A DNA stretch of 64,000 nucleotides from Rhodospirillales bacterium (lineage in GTDB: Bacteria > Pseudomonadota > Alphaproteobacteria > Micavibrionales > Micavibrionaceae). Position 1 is the first letter of the stretch. Every line of letters begins with the position of its first letter. A model generated the notes under the pieces. The model was not told the origin of the DNA and ran no database searches. It saw nothing but the letters and a program-made list of their open reading frames with translations. Below are positions 32,973-41,717 of this stretch, in pieces. The stretch lies in NCBI GenBank assembly GCA_023898785.1, contig CP060239.1, positions 682,001-746,000 on the forward strand, written 5' to 3'. Position numbers and translations under genes: made by a program.

Positions 32973-35468
32973 ATGAGCGAAACGAAAAACAAAGACAGTG
33001 ATGACCAAAAGAAAGAAGGCGGAAAGAAAACCTTGAGCCTTGGCGGAACTTTGAGCCTAAAGGGCGGTGCGCCGACCCCAAGACCAGGTATCGCACCAGG
33101 AACCGTTGCCGTTGAAGTACGCCGTAAAAGAACGACGGCACCAACCTCTGCACCGCAGGACAATACCCCGCAAAGTGATGCTCATCTTTCAGACGCAGAA
33201 CGTGAGGCGCGGGCGAAAGCGCTTGAGAAGGCGCTGGCCGATGGTGGCAAGACGAAAAGCTCTTTACCGAAACGACGCACTACAATTGAAGACAAGAAGA
33301 AAGAAGAAGCTGCCAATAAAGAGCAGGCCGAAAAATCAGCGCGTGAAAAAGAGCTGGAAGAGCTTGAGCGCATAGAAGCTGAAGAATCCAAAAAAGCCGC
33401 AGATGCTCAAGCTAATGCTCCGACGATCCCTCTCAACCCCGATGACCCAAGCACGGCACGAAGAGCGAAATTTGGTGAGGATTCTACATCGGAAAATTAT
33501 CGCGACAAACTTAAAAAGGCTGCGCCTAAAGCTCCGTCCAAAACTGCTGAAGATAGACGCGGAGGCCGCCTGACTGTAACTCAGGCCTTAAATCGTGACT
33601 TTGACCGTGACCGCGGGATGTCGATGGCTGCGCAGCGCCGGGCGCGTGAAAAAGCCCGCATGGCGGCGAAGGGGCCGAAGGAGCCTGCACAGAAGGTTTT
33701 TCGTGAAGTGGTTGTGCCTGAAGTTATTACTGTGGGCGAACTCGCTAACAGAATGACGGAACCAACGGGAGAGGTTGTCAAAACACTTATGAAACTCGGC
33801 GTGATGGCAACTGTAACACAGAGTATTGATGCGGACACGGCCGAGTTGGTTATTGGTGAGTTCGGCCATACAATCAAGCGCGTAACCGAGGCTGATGTTG
33901 AAGAAGGCCTAAGCGGTGTTGAGGACAAGCCGGAAAATCTTAAAACGCGACCACCGGTTGTGACCATTATGGGCCATGTCGACCATGGAAAGACCTCGCT
34001 GCTGGATGCAATGCGTCAAACCAATGTTGTTTCCGGTGAGGCTGGCGGGATTACCCAGCATATTGGTGCTTATCAGGTCCATATGGAGTCTGGTGAAAAG
34101 ATTACATTCCTTGATACACCTGGACACGCGGCTTTTACAGAAATGCGCGCACGCGGCGCCAATGTTACGGATATTTGCGTGATTGTAGTTTCTGCCGAAG
34201 ACAGCGTGATGCCGCAAACAATTGAAGCAATTAACCATGCCAAGGCGGCGAAGGTGCCGATTATTATTGCGGTGAATAAAATTGACCTGCCTGCGGCTGA
34301 TCCGATGAAGGTGAAGACCGAATTGTTGCAGCATGAAGTGGTTGTCGAAGACCTGAGCGGGGATGTGCAATGTGTAGAGGTCTCTGCCAAGCAGAAAACC
34401 AATCTGGATAAGCTGGAAGAAGCGATCTTGCTGCAAGCTGAAGTGCTGGAACTTAAAGCCAACCCGAATCGCGAAGCACAGGGTGTAGTTATAGAATCCA
34501 AGCTGGAAAAAGGCCGTGGACCAGTTGTGACTGTGCTTGTGCAAAACGGAACACTGCATATTGGCGATGTCTTTGTTGCGGGTGCAGAATTTGGCAAAGT
34601 GCGGGCGTTGATCAATGATCAGGGTAAAAATGTTGACGAGGCCATTCCGGGACAGCCGGTTGAGGTTCTCGGTCTGAATGGTGTGCCTGATTCCGGTGAT
34701 CTGGTAAGTGTAACGCCTGATGAAGGTAAAGCACGTGAAATCAGCGAGTATCGCCAGCGCAAGCGCCGTGAGATGCAAGCTGTTGCCGCTGTCAAAGGGC
34801 GTACAACGATTGATGATCTACTAGCTGCACGTGAAGCTGGTGAAAAAACCGCCCTGCCCGTCATTGTTAAGGGGGATGTGCATGGCTCTGTCGAAGCGAT
34901 TTTGGGGTCCTTCGATAAAATGGTTGCAGAGAACGACGATATTGAGGTGCAGGCGCTGCATACCGGCGTTGGCGGGATTACCGAGAGCGATGTGAAGCTG
35001 GCGCGGGCATCTGGCGGAATGATTATCGGCTTTAACGTGCGGGCCAATGTGCAGGCGCGGGATCTAGCTCAGCGCGAGGGCGTGGATATTCGCTATTACA
35101 ATGTGATTTACGATGTGATCGACGATGCCAAGGCGATCCTGTCAGGTATGCTGTCACCGTCACAACGCGAAGAATACATCGGCAATGCCACAATCCTGCA
35201 GGTGTTTAATGTCACCAAGGTCGGAAAAGTGGCTGGATGTATGGTGGATATGGGCATCGTTAAGCGCGGGGCGGGCGTCCGTCTGCTGCGCGATGATGTG
35301 GTGATCCATGAAGGCAAGCTAAAAACCCTCCAGCGCTTTAAGGACGAGGTCAAAGAGGTTAAAGAAGGCACTGAATGCGGGATGGCGTTCGAAAATTACG
35401 ACGACATCAAGGCGGGCGATGTTATCGAATGCTTTGAAATCATTGAAGAAGCCCGTACGGTTCAATAG
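32973..35468 (+). CDS. infB: Translation initiation factor IF-2
   Basis: 831 aa from ATG 32973 (MSETKNKDSDD); the long basic/acidic low-complexity N-terminus (about 200 residues) is normal. GTPase motifs: GHVDHGKTSLLDAMR (G1), DTPGHAAFTEMRARGANVTD (G3), VNKIDLPAADP (G4), SAKQKTNLDKL (G5). C-terminal domains III-IV end at ECFEIIEEARTVQ. An upstream in-frame start at 32913 is possible but lacks support. ylxR, usually found between nusA and infB, is missing from the 220-base spacer. Confidence 0.97.
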   Translation: MSETKNKDSDDQKKEGGKKTLSLGGTLSLKGGAPTPRPGIAPGTVAVEVRRKRTTAPTSAPQDNTPQSDAHLSDAEREARAKALEKALADGGKTKSSLPKRRTTIEDKKKEEAANKEQAEKSAREKELEELERIEAEESKKAADAQANAPTIPLNPDDPSTARRAKFGEDSTSENYRDKLKKAAPKAPSKTAEDRRGGRLTVTQALNRDFDRDRGMSMAAQRRAREKARMAAKGPKEPAQKVFREVVVPEVITVGELANRMTEPTGEVVKTLMKLGVMATVTQSIDADTAELVIGEFGHTIKRVTEADVEEGLSGVEDKPENLKTRPPVVTIMGHVDHGKTSLLDAMRQTNVVSGEAGGITQHIGAYQVHMESGEKITFLDTPGHAAFTEMRARGANVTDICVIVVSAEDSVMPQTIEAINHAKAAKVPIIIAVNKIDLPAADPMKVKTELLQHEVVVEDLSGDVQCVEVSAKQKTNLDKLEEAILLQAEVLELKANPNREAQGVVIESKLEKGRGPVVTVLVQNGTLHIGDVFVAGAEFGKVRALINDQGKNVDEAIPGQPVEVLGLNGVPDSGDLVSVTPDEGKAREISEYRQRKRREMQAVAAVKGRTTIDDLLAAREAGEKTALPVIVKGDVHGSVEAILGSFDKMVAENDDIEVQALHTGVGGITESDVKLARASGGMIIGFNVRANVQARDLAQREGVDIRYYNVIYDVIDDAKAILSGMLSPSQREEYIGNATILQVFNVTKVGKVAGCMVDMGIVKRGAGVRLLRDDVVIHEGKLKTLQRFKDEVKEVKEGTECGMAFENYDDIKAGDVIECFEIIEEARTVQ

Positions 35469-35483
35469 TCGGTCAATATAGCT

Positions 35484-35867
35484 ATGAGTTCGCATCACAC
35501 ACATAAAGGGCCGTCGCAACGGCAATTACGCGTTGGAGAACAGTTGCGCCATATTATTGCCGAGACGATGAGCCGCGGACATTTTCATCATGAGGCCTTG
35601 CTGGATGCGGGGCGGGTAAGCGTGACCGAAGTGCGAGTAACGCCGGATTTGAAGAACGCAAAAGCCTATGTGATGTCTTTAGGTGGTGCAGATATGGATA
35701 TTATTCTGCCCGCCCTAAATGAAGAAGCTCATGTTTTTCAAAAAGAAATTGGACGACAGCAAAATATGAAATTCACGCCCAAGATACGTTTTGTTAGAGA
35801 CGAAAGCTTTGATGAAGCACAGCGCATTGATGATCTGCTGCGCGGCGTGCATCTTCCCGAGGAATAA
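35484..35867 (+). CDS. rbfA: Ribosome-binding factor A
   Basis: 127 aa KH-type protein: RQLRVGEQLRHIIAETMSRGHFHHE, VSVTEVRVTPDLKNAKAYVMSLG and MKFTPKIRFVRDESFDEAQRIDDLL are all standard RbfA. It acts on the 16S rRNA 5' helix in late 30S assembly. It is 15 bases downstream of infB, and truB follows after 3 bases. Confidence 0.96.
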   Translation: MSSHHTHKGPSQRQLRVGEQLRHIIAETMSRGHFHHEALLDAGRVSVTEVRVTPDLKNAKAYVMSLGGADMDIILPALNEEAHVFQKEIGRQQNMKFTPKIRFVRDESFDEAQRIDDLLRGVHLPEE

Positions 35868-35870
35868 ATC

Positions 35871-36794
35871 ATGGGGCGGCGGAAAAAAGGCGATAAGATT
35901 GACGGGTGGGTCAATCTCGACAAGCCCCTGGGGTTGACTTCCACGCAAGCGATGGCCAAGGTGAGGCGAATTCTCAATGCGCAAAAGGCCGGGCATGCCG
36001 GAACGCTCGACCCGTCGGCTACCGGGATTTTGCCGATTGCGCTGGGTGAGGCTACCAAGACCATTCCTTTTGCGCAGGACCGTCTAAAAATCTATGAATT
36101 TACCATCACATGGGGGGAACAGCGCGACACGGATGACTCAGAAGGTGAAACGATAGCAACTTCAGATGTGCGCCCTGCCCCTGCGGATATTGAGGCTTTG
36201 CTCTGTGAATTTATGGGTGAAATTGAGCAAATTCCGCCGCGGTTTTCTGCCATAAAGATTGACGGGCAGCGGGCCTATGATCTGGCGAGGGGCGGGGAAG
36301 ACGTTGAGCTCAAGCCCCGTAAGGTCTTTATTGAGAGCCTTGAGTTGCTTGATGCGCGAGCGGATGACGCCGATTTCGTGATGACATGCGGAAAAGGCAC
36401 CTATGTACGCTCGCTGGCGCGTGATATGGCCGAAAAGCTGGGCACGTACGGCTATGTTTCGGCACTGCGGCGCTTGAAAGTCGGCCCTTTTAGCGAGAAA
36501 AATGCGATTTCCCTTGAAAAGTTAGAAGAAATGGGGGATAAAGCGCGCGAAGCTTTGCTTCCTCTTGAGACCGTGCTGGACGACATCCCGGCTCTGGCCA
36601 TTAAAGAGGGCGAAATGGCGAAGTTTCGTAACGGACAGTCTGTGTCCTTTGTCGCCAGACCTGATTTTGAACGATTGAAACAAATCGGGCTGGAAAACGA
36701 CCATATAGCGATTGCGATGTTTCAAGAACGTCCGATTGCTATGGTTGAGCGTCAGGGACCCAATATACAGCCGGTTCGCGTTTTCAACATTTAA
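35871..36794 (+). CDS. truB: tRNA pseudouridine(55) synthase TruB
   Basis: 307 aa. Motif GHAGTLDPSATGILPIALGEATK carries the catalytic Asp; also ITWGEQRDTDDSEGE, PPRFSAIKIDGQRAYDLARGG and CGKGTYVRSLARDMAEKLG. It makes Psi55 in the T-loop of tRNAs. Part of the rimP operon, 14 bases before rpsO. Confidence 0.97.
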   Translation: MGRRKKGDKIDGWVNLDKPLGLTSTQAMAKVRRILNAQKAGHAGTLDPSATGILPIALGEATKTIPFAQDRLKIYEFTITWGEQRDTDDSEGETIATSDVRPAPADIEALLCEFMGEIEQIPPRFSAIKIDGQRAYDLARGGEDVELKPRKVFIESLELLDARADDADFVMTCGKGTYVRSLARDMAEKLGTYGYVSALRRLKVGPFSEKNAISLEKLEEMGDKAREALLPLETVLDDIPALAIKEGEMAKFRNGQSVSFVARPDFERLKQIGLENDHIAIAMFQERPIAMVERQGPNIQPVRVFNI

Positions 36795-36808
36795 CGAAGG
36801 AGAAGACG

Positions 36809-37087
36809 ATGTCGATTAGTGCCAATATTGCCGAGAAAAAAGCAAAAACCATTGAAGAATATGCCACGAAAAAAGGTGACACAGGCTCACCTGAAGTTCA
36901 GGTTGCTATTCTGACTACCCGTATTAACGAGCTGTCTGAACATATGCAGCAGCACAAAAAAGACTTCCACAGCCGCCACGGTCTGCTGGCCATGGTCGCC
37001 AAGCGCCGTAAGTTGTTGGATTACCTGAAAGGTAAGAACGAAGCGCGGTATCAGGATTTGATTAAACGCCTGGGTATCCGTCGCTAA
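36809..37087 (+). CDS. rpsO: 30S ribosomal protein S15
   Basis: 92 aa, four-helix S15 with EYATKKGDTGSPEVQVAILTTRI, HMQQHKKDFHSRHGLLAMVAKRRKLLDYLK and the final RYQDLIKRLGIRR. It is preceded by AAGGAG. Binds 16S helices 20-22. A strong terminator follows; pnp, normally next, is displaced by a lipoprotein gene and gpmA. Confidence 0.98.
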   Translation: MSISANIAEKKAKTIEEYATKKGDTGSPEVQVAILTTRINELSEHMQQHKKDFHSRHGLLAMVAKRRKLLDYLKGKNEARYQDLIKRLGIRR

Positions 37088-37111
37088 AACACGGATATAT
37101 AGATTTGAAAG

Positions 37112-37140
37112 AGCGCTTTTCGTGCGGAAAGCGCTTTTTT
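37112..37140 (+). terminator. Rho-independent terminator after rpsO
   Basis: AGCGCTTT (37112-37119) pairs perfectly with AAAGCGCT (37128-37135), followed by a T run to 37140. Ends the rimP-rpsO operon. Confidence 0.85.
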
Positions 37141-37192
37141 CTTGCATTCTGTAAGGCGGTAGGTGTACGTTATGGCAAATTTGGAGGGTATC

Positions 37193-37681
37193 ATGAATAC
37201 ACCACCTTTAGTTAAAGTTTTTGCCCTGTATTCTACTCTAACGTTTTTGGATGGATGCAGCACCCCTAGACAACCAAATGGCGGGCCGCTTATTTTTGGA
37301 CCAATTCCCGTTCAGCCGACTATACAATCCTGGATTCATGGAAATGATGAACCTAAAGATGACTGCGAACGGGATGTGGTAGTGCAAGCGCAAGGGTGGC
37401 TTGATAAATATGGCCAGGAGATGGATGAAAACATCACATTCTACAGCCCACTGGACGAGATCAAAAGTGTTTGGGACGCTAAGAAATTTTTATCCGATCT
37501 TGAGATTTATCTTGCGCCGGTAAACGCGACTATGGCTTCACGAAAGCCTTCAGATTATGCGGATGTGCGCGAACTTAACCGCAGGATTCACTATAATAAT
37601 CGATTCGAACCTGCGCGCGTTATTCAAAAAGCTTTGGGCGCGAAAGGCCCTTCATTCGAGCATTTCAATTGCCGCTGGTAA
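37193..37681 (+). CDS. Putative lipoprotein of unknown function
   Basis: 162 aa from ATG 37193, with GGAGG nine bases upstream; an earlier ATG at 37163 is less likely. The signal peptide runs to a lipobox-like FLDGC (Cys about residue 22; Asp at -2 and Leu at -3 make this a weak lipobox). The mature protein starts STPRQPNGGP and has two further cysteines. A central region (PLDEIKSVWDAKKFLSDLEIYL) is amphipathic. No family recognised. It converges on gpmA, with 3 bases between the stops, and lies between rpsO and pnp. Confidence 0.6.
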   Translation: MNTPPLVKVFALYSTLTFLDGCSTPRQPNGGPLIFGPIPVQPTIQSWIHGNDEPKDDCERDVVVQAQGWLDKYGQEMDENITFYSPLDEIKSVWDAKKFLSDLEIYLAPVNATMASRKPSDYADVRELNRRIHYNNRFEPARVIQKALGAKGPSFEHFNCRW

Positions 37682-37684
37682 ACT

Positions 37685-38323
37685 TTAAGCCACCTCTTTT
37701 TCACTGAGAAAATAACGGGCTTTGATCTCGCCGTTATCCAGTTCGAAAACCAAAGGCTGGCCGGTTGGAATTTCGGCATTGTTGATGCTATCGGGCGTTT
37801 CGACGCCGAGAATGATCAGCATGGCGCGCAAAGAATTACCATGGGCGGCAATAAGGATGTTTTTTCCGTCATCGAGCAGCGGCTTGATATTGGCCTCATA
37901 GTACGGGCGAACACGGTTTTCGACCACATCTTGCAGACATTCGCCGCCCGGCGGACGCGTGTCATATGAACGACGCCAGATATGGACCTGTTCATCGCCG
38001 TATTTGGCGCGGGTTTCGTCCTTATTTAGCCCGGTGAGATCGCCGTAATCACGTTCGCGCAGATCATCATGAAAAGTCATGGTGTCGATTAAATCGCTCT
38101 GCCCGGCTGCTTCCAAGGCCAGCTTGGCTGTGCGGTTGGCGCGGGTCAGCGTGCTGGTAAACACCTGATCGAAGGTAATGCCGGCCTGCTTGATCTGTTC
38201 GCCGGCCTGGCGGGCTTCTTCGATGCCTTTGCCGGACAAATCTACATCGTGAAATCCGGTGAATTTGTTTTCAAGGTTCCATTGTGATTGGCCATGGCGG
38301 AGAAGGACGAGTGTATTGGACAT
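37685..38323 (-). CDS. gpmA: 2,3-bisphosphoglycerate-dependent phosphoglycerate mutase
   Basis: 212 aa from ATG 38323. Histidine phosphatase family: VLLRHGQSQWNLENKFTG with the phosphorylated His, DLSGKGIEEA, the ERDYGDLTGLNKDE block and AAHGNSLRAML with the second His; GECLQDVVENRVRPYY is typical of GpmA. Interconverts 3- and 2-phosphoglycerate. The frame stays open upstream to a GTG at 38458, which would add 45 residues including a long hydrophobic helix; the domain itself needs only the shorter form. The ribosome site before ATG 38323 is weak, so a membrane-anchored form cannot be excluded. Confidence 0.92.
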   Translation of the reverse strand: MSNTLVLLRHGQSQWNLENKFTGFHDVDLSGKGIEEARQAGEQIKQAGITFDQVFTSTLTRANRTAKLALEAAGQSDLIDTMTFHDDLRERDYGDLTGLNKDETRAKYGDEQVHIWRRSYDTRPPGGECLQDVVENRVRPYYEANIKPLLDDGKNILIAAHGNSLRAMLIILGVETPDSINNAEIPTGQPLVFELDNGEIKARYFLSEKEVA

Positions 38324-38654
38324 TTTTATTGACTTTCTTTGGGGGTAAATAAAATCAAAAATCCATAATTCAGGATTCAATATAAAAAGTAAAAAGGCTG
38401 CCAAAGGTATTGCCAAAATCAGTATAATGATCGAAAGAAACACCTCTAATATAAACACGGCTTGCCTTTTATCTTTGACTTTCAGAGCGGATCATGCCAC
38501 TCTCACGCGCAATTGAAAAGGGGGAAGCGTGAGGTTGACCGTTAAGTGCAAACGTTTGCATTTTACAGTCCACCCCACAAATTCCCAAAATTTTAAACAT
38601 CAATGAAACCGTAACGCCGGAGATGCGTTTGCGGTTATATGAAAGGTAAAATAC

Positions 38655-40778
38655 ATGTTTAAAGTCTATCGCAAAGAAATTGATTTTGCAGGAAAAATAC
38701 TCACTCTGGAAACAGGAAAAATCGCCCGTCAAGCCGATGGCAGCGTACTTGCCACCATTGGCGAAACATCCGTTTTATGCTGCGTAACGGCAGCCAAAAG
38801 CGTAAAAGAAGGGCAGGACTTCTTCCCGCTTTCCGTTCACTATCAGGAAAAAACATATGCCGCCGGTAAAATTCCGGGCGGCTTTTTCAAACGTGAGGCG
38901 CGCCCTAGCGAAAAAGAAACGCTAACATCACGCTTAATCGACCGTCCGATTCGTCCGCTGTTCCCTAAAGGCTTCCTCAACGAGGTGCAGGTTGTGGCGA
39001 CGGTGATTTCTCACGATCTGGAAAACGATCCAGACATGATTGCCATGGTGGGGTGCTCTGCCGCACTTACACTCTCGGGCATTCCGTTTATGGGACCGAT
39101 TGGCGGTGCGCGCGTTTGTTATAAAGACGGTGAATATCTGATCAACCCGCCGATGCCTGAGGTTGGCGAGACGGATCTGGATTTGGTTGTTGCCGGTACG
39201 GGTGAAGGCGTGTTGATGGTTGAATCCGAAGCGCAGGAGCTTTCCGAAGAGGTGATGCTTGGCGCGGTGAGCGCCGGTCATAAGGCTTATCAGTCTGTGA
39301 TTAGCGGTATTATTGAGCTGGCGGAAATGGCCGCGAAAGATCCGTGGGATATCGAGGAAACACCGGAAGCGATCAAGAAGTTGGAAGCCGATATTAAAGC
39401 CAAGTTTGCGGCGGATGTTGAAAAAGCCTATGGCATTACCGACAAGCTTGAGCGCCAAACGGCTGTTGGCGAAGTCCGCAATGCGGCGATTGAAGCCTTT
39501 ACGGATGAGGAAAACGGCATTAATGACAAAATCATCACCGCCAAGTTCAAATCTCTGGAAGCCGATGTTGTGCGCGGCTCGATCCTAAAAACAGGCAAGC
39601 GTATTGATGAGCGCGACACAAAGGCTGTGCGCCCGATTGTTGCGGAAGTTGGCGTTTTGCCGCGTACGCACGGCTCTGCTCTGTTTACGCGCGGAGAAAC
39701 GCAAGCTTTGGTTGTTTCCACTCTTGGAACCGGTCAGGACGAGCAAATCATGGACACGTTGGAAGGTGAATATCGCGAGCGTTTCTTGCTGCATTATAAC
39801 TTCCCGCCATATTCCGTTGGTGAGGCCGGCCGTATGGGGCCTCCAGGCCGACGTGAAATCGGTCATGGGAAACTGGCATGGCGCGCTATACATCCCCTGC
39901 TTCCGTCTGCTGAGGATTTTCCTTACACGATGCGCAGCGTATCCGAGATTACTGAAAGTAATGGTTCGTCCTCTATGGCAACTGTTTGCGGAACGTCTTT
40001 AGCACTTATGGATGCGGGCATACCGTTGAAGGCTCCTGTCGCGGGGATTGCGATGGGATTGATTAAAGAAGGCGATGAGTTTGCAGTTCTGTCTGACATC
40101 CTTGGTGATGAAGATCACTTAGGTGATATGGACTTCAAAGTCGCTGGAACCGAGAACGGGATTACCGCTTTGCAGATGGACATCAAGATTACGTCTATCA
40201 CCGAGGAAATCATGACGATTGCCCTGGCGCAGGCGAAAGATGGCCGTATCCATATTCTGGGTGAAATGGCGAAAGCGTTGGCCGAAGCACGCGCCGAGCT
40301 GAACGAGCATGCACCGCAGATTGTATCGCTGAAAATCCCAGTTGATAAAATCCGCGATGTGATCGGCACAGGCGGTAAGGTCATTCGTGAAATCACTGAA
40401 ACCACGGGCGTTAAAATGGATGTGGAAGATGACGGCACGATCAAAGTTGCTGCTGCTAATCAGGAATCCATTGATGCGGCTGTGAAGTGGATCAAAGACC
40501 TAACGGACGAGCCGGAAGTGGGCGAAGTCTATACCGGCAAAGTCGTAAAAACCGTTGATTTCGGGGCCTTTGTAAACTTTATGGGCGCGAAGGATGGTCT
40601 GGTTCATATCTCTGAATTGCAGGATGCCCGCACCGCTAACACCACCGATGTAGTGAATGAAGGTGACGAGGTCAAGGTTCTGCTCATGGGCATTGATGAT
40701 CGCGGCAAGATCAAGCTTTCCATGAAACGCGTTGATCAGGAGACTGGCGAGAAAATCGAGAAAGAAGATGCCGCTTAA
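38655..40778 (+). CDS. pnp: Polyribonucleotide nucleotidyltransferase (PNPase)
   Basis: 707 aa: two RNase PH domains (KTYAAGKIPGGFFKREARPSEKE; FTRGETQALVVSTLGT; NFPPYSVGEAGRMGPPGRREIGHG), a KH domain (KIPVDKIRDVIGTGGKVIREITE) and an S1 domain (GEVYTGKVVKTVDFGAFVNFMGAKDGLVHISEL). A phosphorolytic 3'-5' exonuclease of the degradosome. The leader 38459-38654 is about 200 bases long, which fits known autoregulation of pnp through leader structure, though no specific RNase III hairpin is claimed. Confidence 0.97.
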   Translation: MFKVYRKEIDFAGKILTLETGKIARQADGSVLATIGETSVLCCVTAAKSVKEGQDFFPLSVHYQEKTYAAGKIPGGFFKREARPSEKETLTSRLIDRPIRPLFPKGFLNEVQVVATVISHDLENDPDMIAMVGCSAALTLSGIPFMGPIGGARVCYKDGEYLINPPMPEVGETDLDLVVAGTGEGVLMVESEAQELSEEVMLGAVSAGHKAYQSVISGIIELAEMAAKDPWDIEETPEAIKKLEADIKAKFAADVEKAYGITDKLERQTAVGEVRNAAIEAFTDEENGINDKIITAKFKSLEADVVRGSILKTGKRIDERDTKAVRPIVAEVGVLPRTHGSALFTRGETQALVVSTLGTGQDEQIMDTLEGEYRERFLLHYNFPPYSVGEAGRMGPPGRREIGHGKLAWRAIHPLLPSAEDFPYTMRSVSEITESNGSSSMATVCGTSLALMDAGIPLKAPVAGIAMGLIKEGDEFAVLSDILGDEDHLGDMDFKVAGTENGITALQMDIKITSITEEIMTIALAQAKDGRIHILGEMAKALAEARAELNEHAPQIVSLKIPVDKIRDVIGTGGKVIREITETTGVKMDVEDDGTIKVAAANQESIDAAVKWIKDLTDEPEVGEVYTGKVVKTVDFGAFVNFMGAKDGLVHISELQDARTANTTDVVNEGDEVKVLLMGIDDRGKIKLSMKRVDQETGEKIEKEDAA

Positions 40779-40790
40779 TCACTGAGGACA

Positions 40791-40871
40791 CGTCACCTGC
40801 GAGCGGAGCGAAGCAATCCATCTACAGGAGTTGGATTGCCGCGTCAGGGCTTCGGCCTTCCTCGCAATGAC
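40791..40871. repeat. Palindromic 'CERSEAIQ' repeat, copy 2
   Basis: Same family as the element at 30596. Recognised by GCGAGCGGAGCGAAGCAATCCA on the left and TTGGATTGCCGCGTCA plus CTCGCAATGAC on the right; the outer arms are less perfect than in copy 1. It fills the spacer between pnp (stop 40778) and ugpQ (start 40886) and is followed by the same GAGG ribosome site arrangement as copy 1. Confidence 0.9.
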
Positions 40872-40885
40872 AATGATGAGGATCT

Positions 40886-41632
40886 ATGCCCCTAAAACTC
40901 CCAAAAATTATTGGTCACCGCGGGTGCGCGGCCTATGCGCCGGAAAACACGATTGAAGGCATTCATACGGCGGCGGATATGGGCGTGGAATGGGTTGAGC
41001 TGGATGTGAAGCTGACCAAGGATCAGGTGCCGATTATCTTCCATGATGAAACGCTGGAACGCACGACGGATAGCAGCGGGAATATCCGTGATTTGACCCT
41101 GCAGGAAGTTAAGGAACTGGATGCTGGAAGCTGGTTTTCCGATGGTTTTTTTGGTGTGAGCGTGCCGACTCTGGAAGAGGCTGTCGATGCGTTGATTGAA
41201 CGGGATTTGGGACTGAATTTAGAGATCAAGCCCTGCCCCGGGCGTGAAAAAGAAACGGCGGAAGTGGCGCTCGATGTCCTTTCCGGCATTTGGGATGACC
41301 ATGATAGGTTGTTGATTTCGTCATTCCAGCATGTGAGCATGGAAACTGCGCTGGATATGGCTGCGGACTGGTATCGCGGGTTTTTGTTGCCTGAGGCGTG
41401 GCCGGAAAACTGGCGGGAGCTGGCCGAATATTTGCAGGTTTCGACCGTACATTTGAACGGTAACACCTGCACCCGTGAACAAGTTGATATGGCAATGGAA
41501 TTGGAAAAGCCGGTGCTAGCCTATACGATCAACGACACGGACCGGGCGCGATTCCTGCAAAGCTGGGGCGTGGACGGTTTTTTCTCCGACGCGCCTGATG
41601 TCCTGCAGGACGGGCTTTTTAGCGTGCATTAG
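40886..41632 (+). CDS. ugpQ: Glycerophosphodiester phosphodiesterase
   Basis: 248 aa soluble GDPD. Catalytic blocks: IGHRGCAAYAPENTIEGI, VEWVELDVKLTKDQVPIIFHDETLERTT (metal-binding E..D, catalytic His), then GLNLEIKPCPGRE. The C-terminal KPVLAYTINDTDRARFLQSWGVDGFFSDAPD closes the TIM barrel. It hydrolyses glycerophosphodiesters to glycerol-3-phosphate. No signal peptide, so the cytosolic UgpQ type. Confidence 0.94.
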   Translation: MPLKLPKIIGHRGCAAYAPENTIEGIHTAADMGVEWVELDVKLTKDQVPIIFHDETLERTTDSSGNIRDLTLQEVKELDAGSWFSDGFFGVSVPTLEEAVDALIERDLGLNLEIKPCPGREKETAEVALDVLSGIWDDHDRLLISSFQHVSMETALDMAADWYRGFLLPEAWPENWRELAEYLQVSTVHLNGNTCTREQVDMAMELEKPVLAYTINDTDRARFLQSWGVDGFFSDAPDVLQDGLFSVH

Positions 41633-41640
41633 GCTTTTTT

Positions 41641-41717
41641 GCCATTGTGAGCACAGCGAAGCAATCCATTTTCACAATAGAGTAGATTGCTTCGTCGCTT
41701 TGCTCCTCGCAATGACG
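41641..41717. repeat. Palindromic 'CERSEAIQ' repeat, copy 3
   Basis: GCCATTGTGAGCACAGCGAA at the left and GATTGCTTCGTCGC plus CTCGCAATGACG at the right. Both arms of this copy are closer to GATTGCTTCG, so it can fold as a nearly full-length hairpin. It lies between the convergent genes ugpQ and fabI, and its last base abuts the fabI stop codon (41718-41720). Confidence 0.9.

Noticed and set aside
32761..32976. 71-aa frame between nusA and infB
   Set aside because: No ylxR features, no ribosome site of note, and it runs past the infB start in another frame.
31858..34778. Long minus-strand frames opposite nusA (233 aa) and infB (289 aa)
   Set aside because: Shadows of strongly conserved genes; composition (Ser/Thr or His/Asn/Arg rich) reflects the complementary codons.
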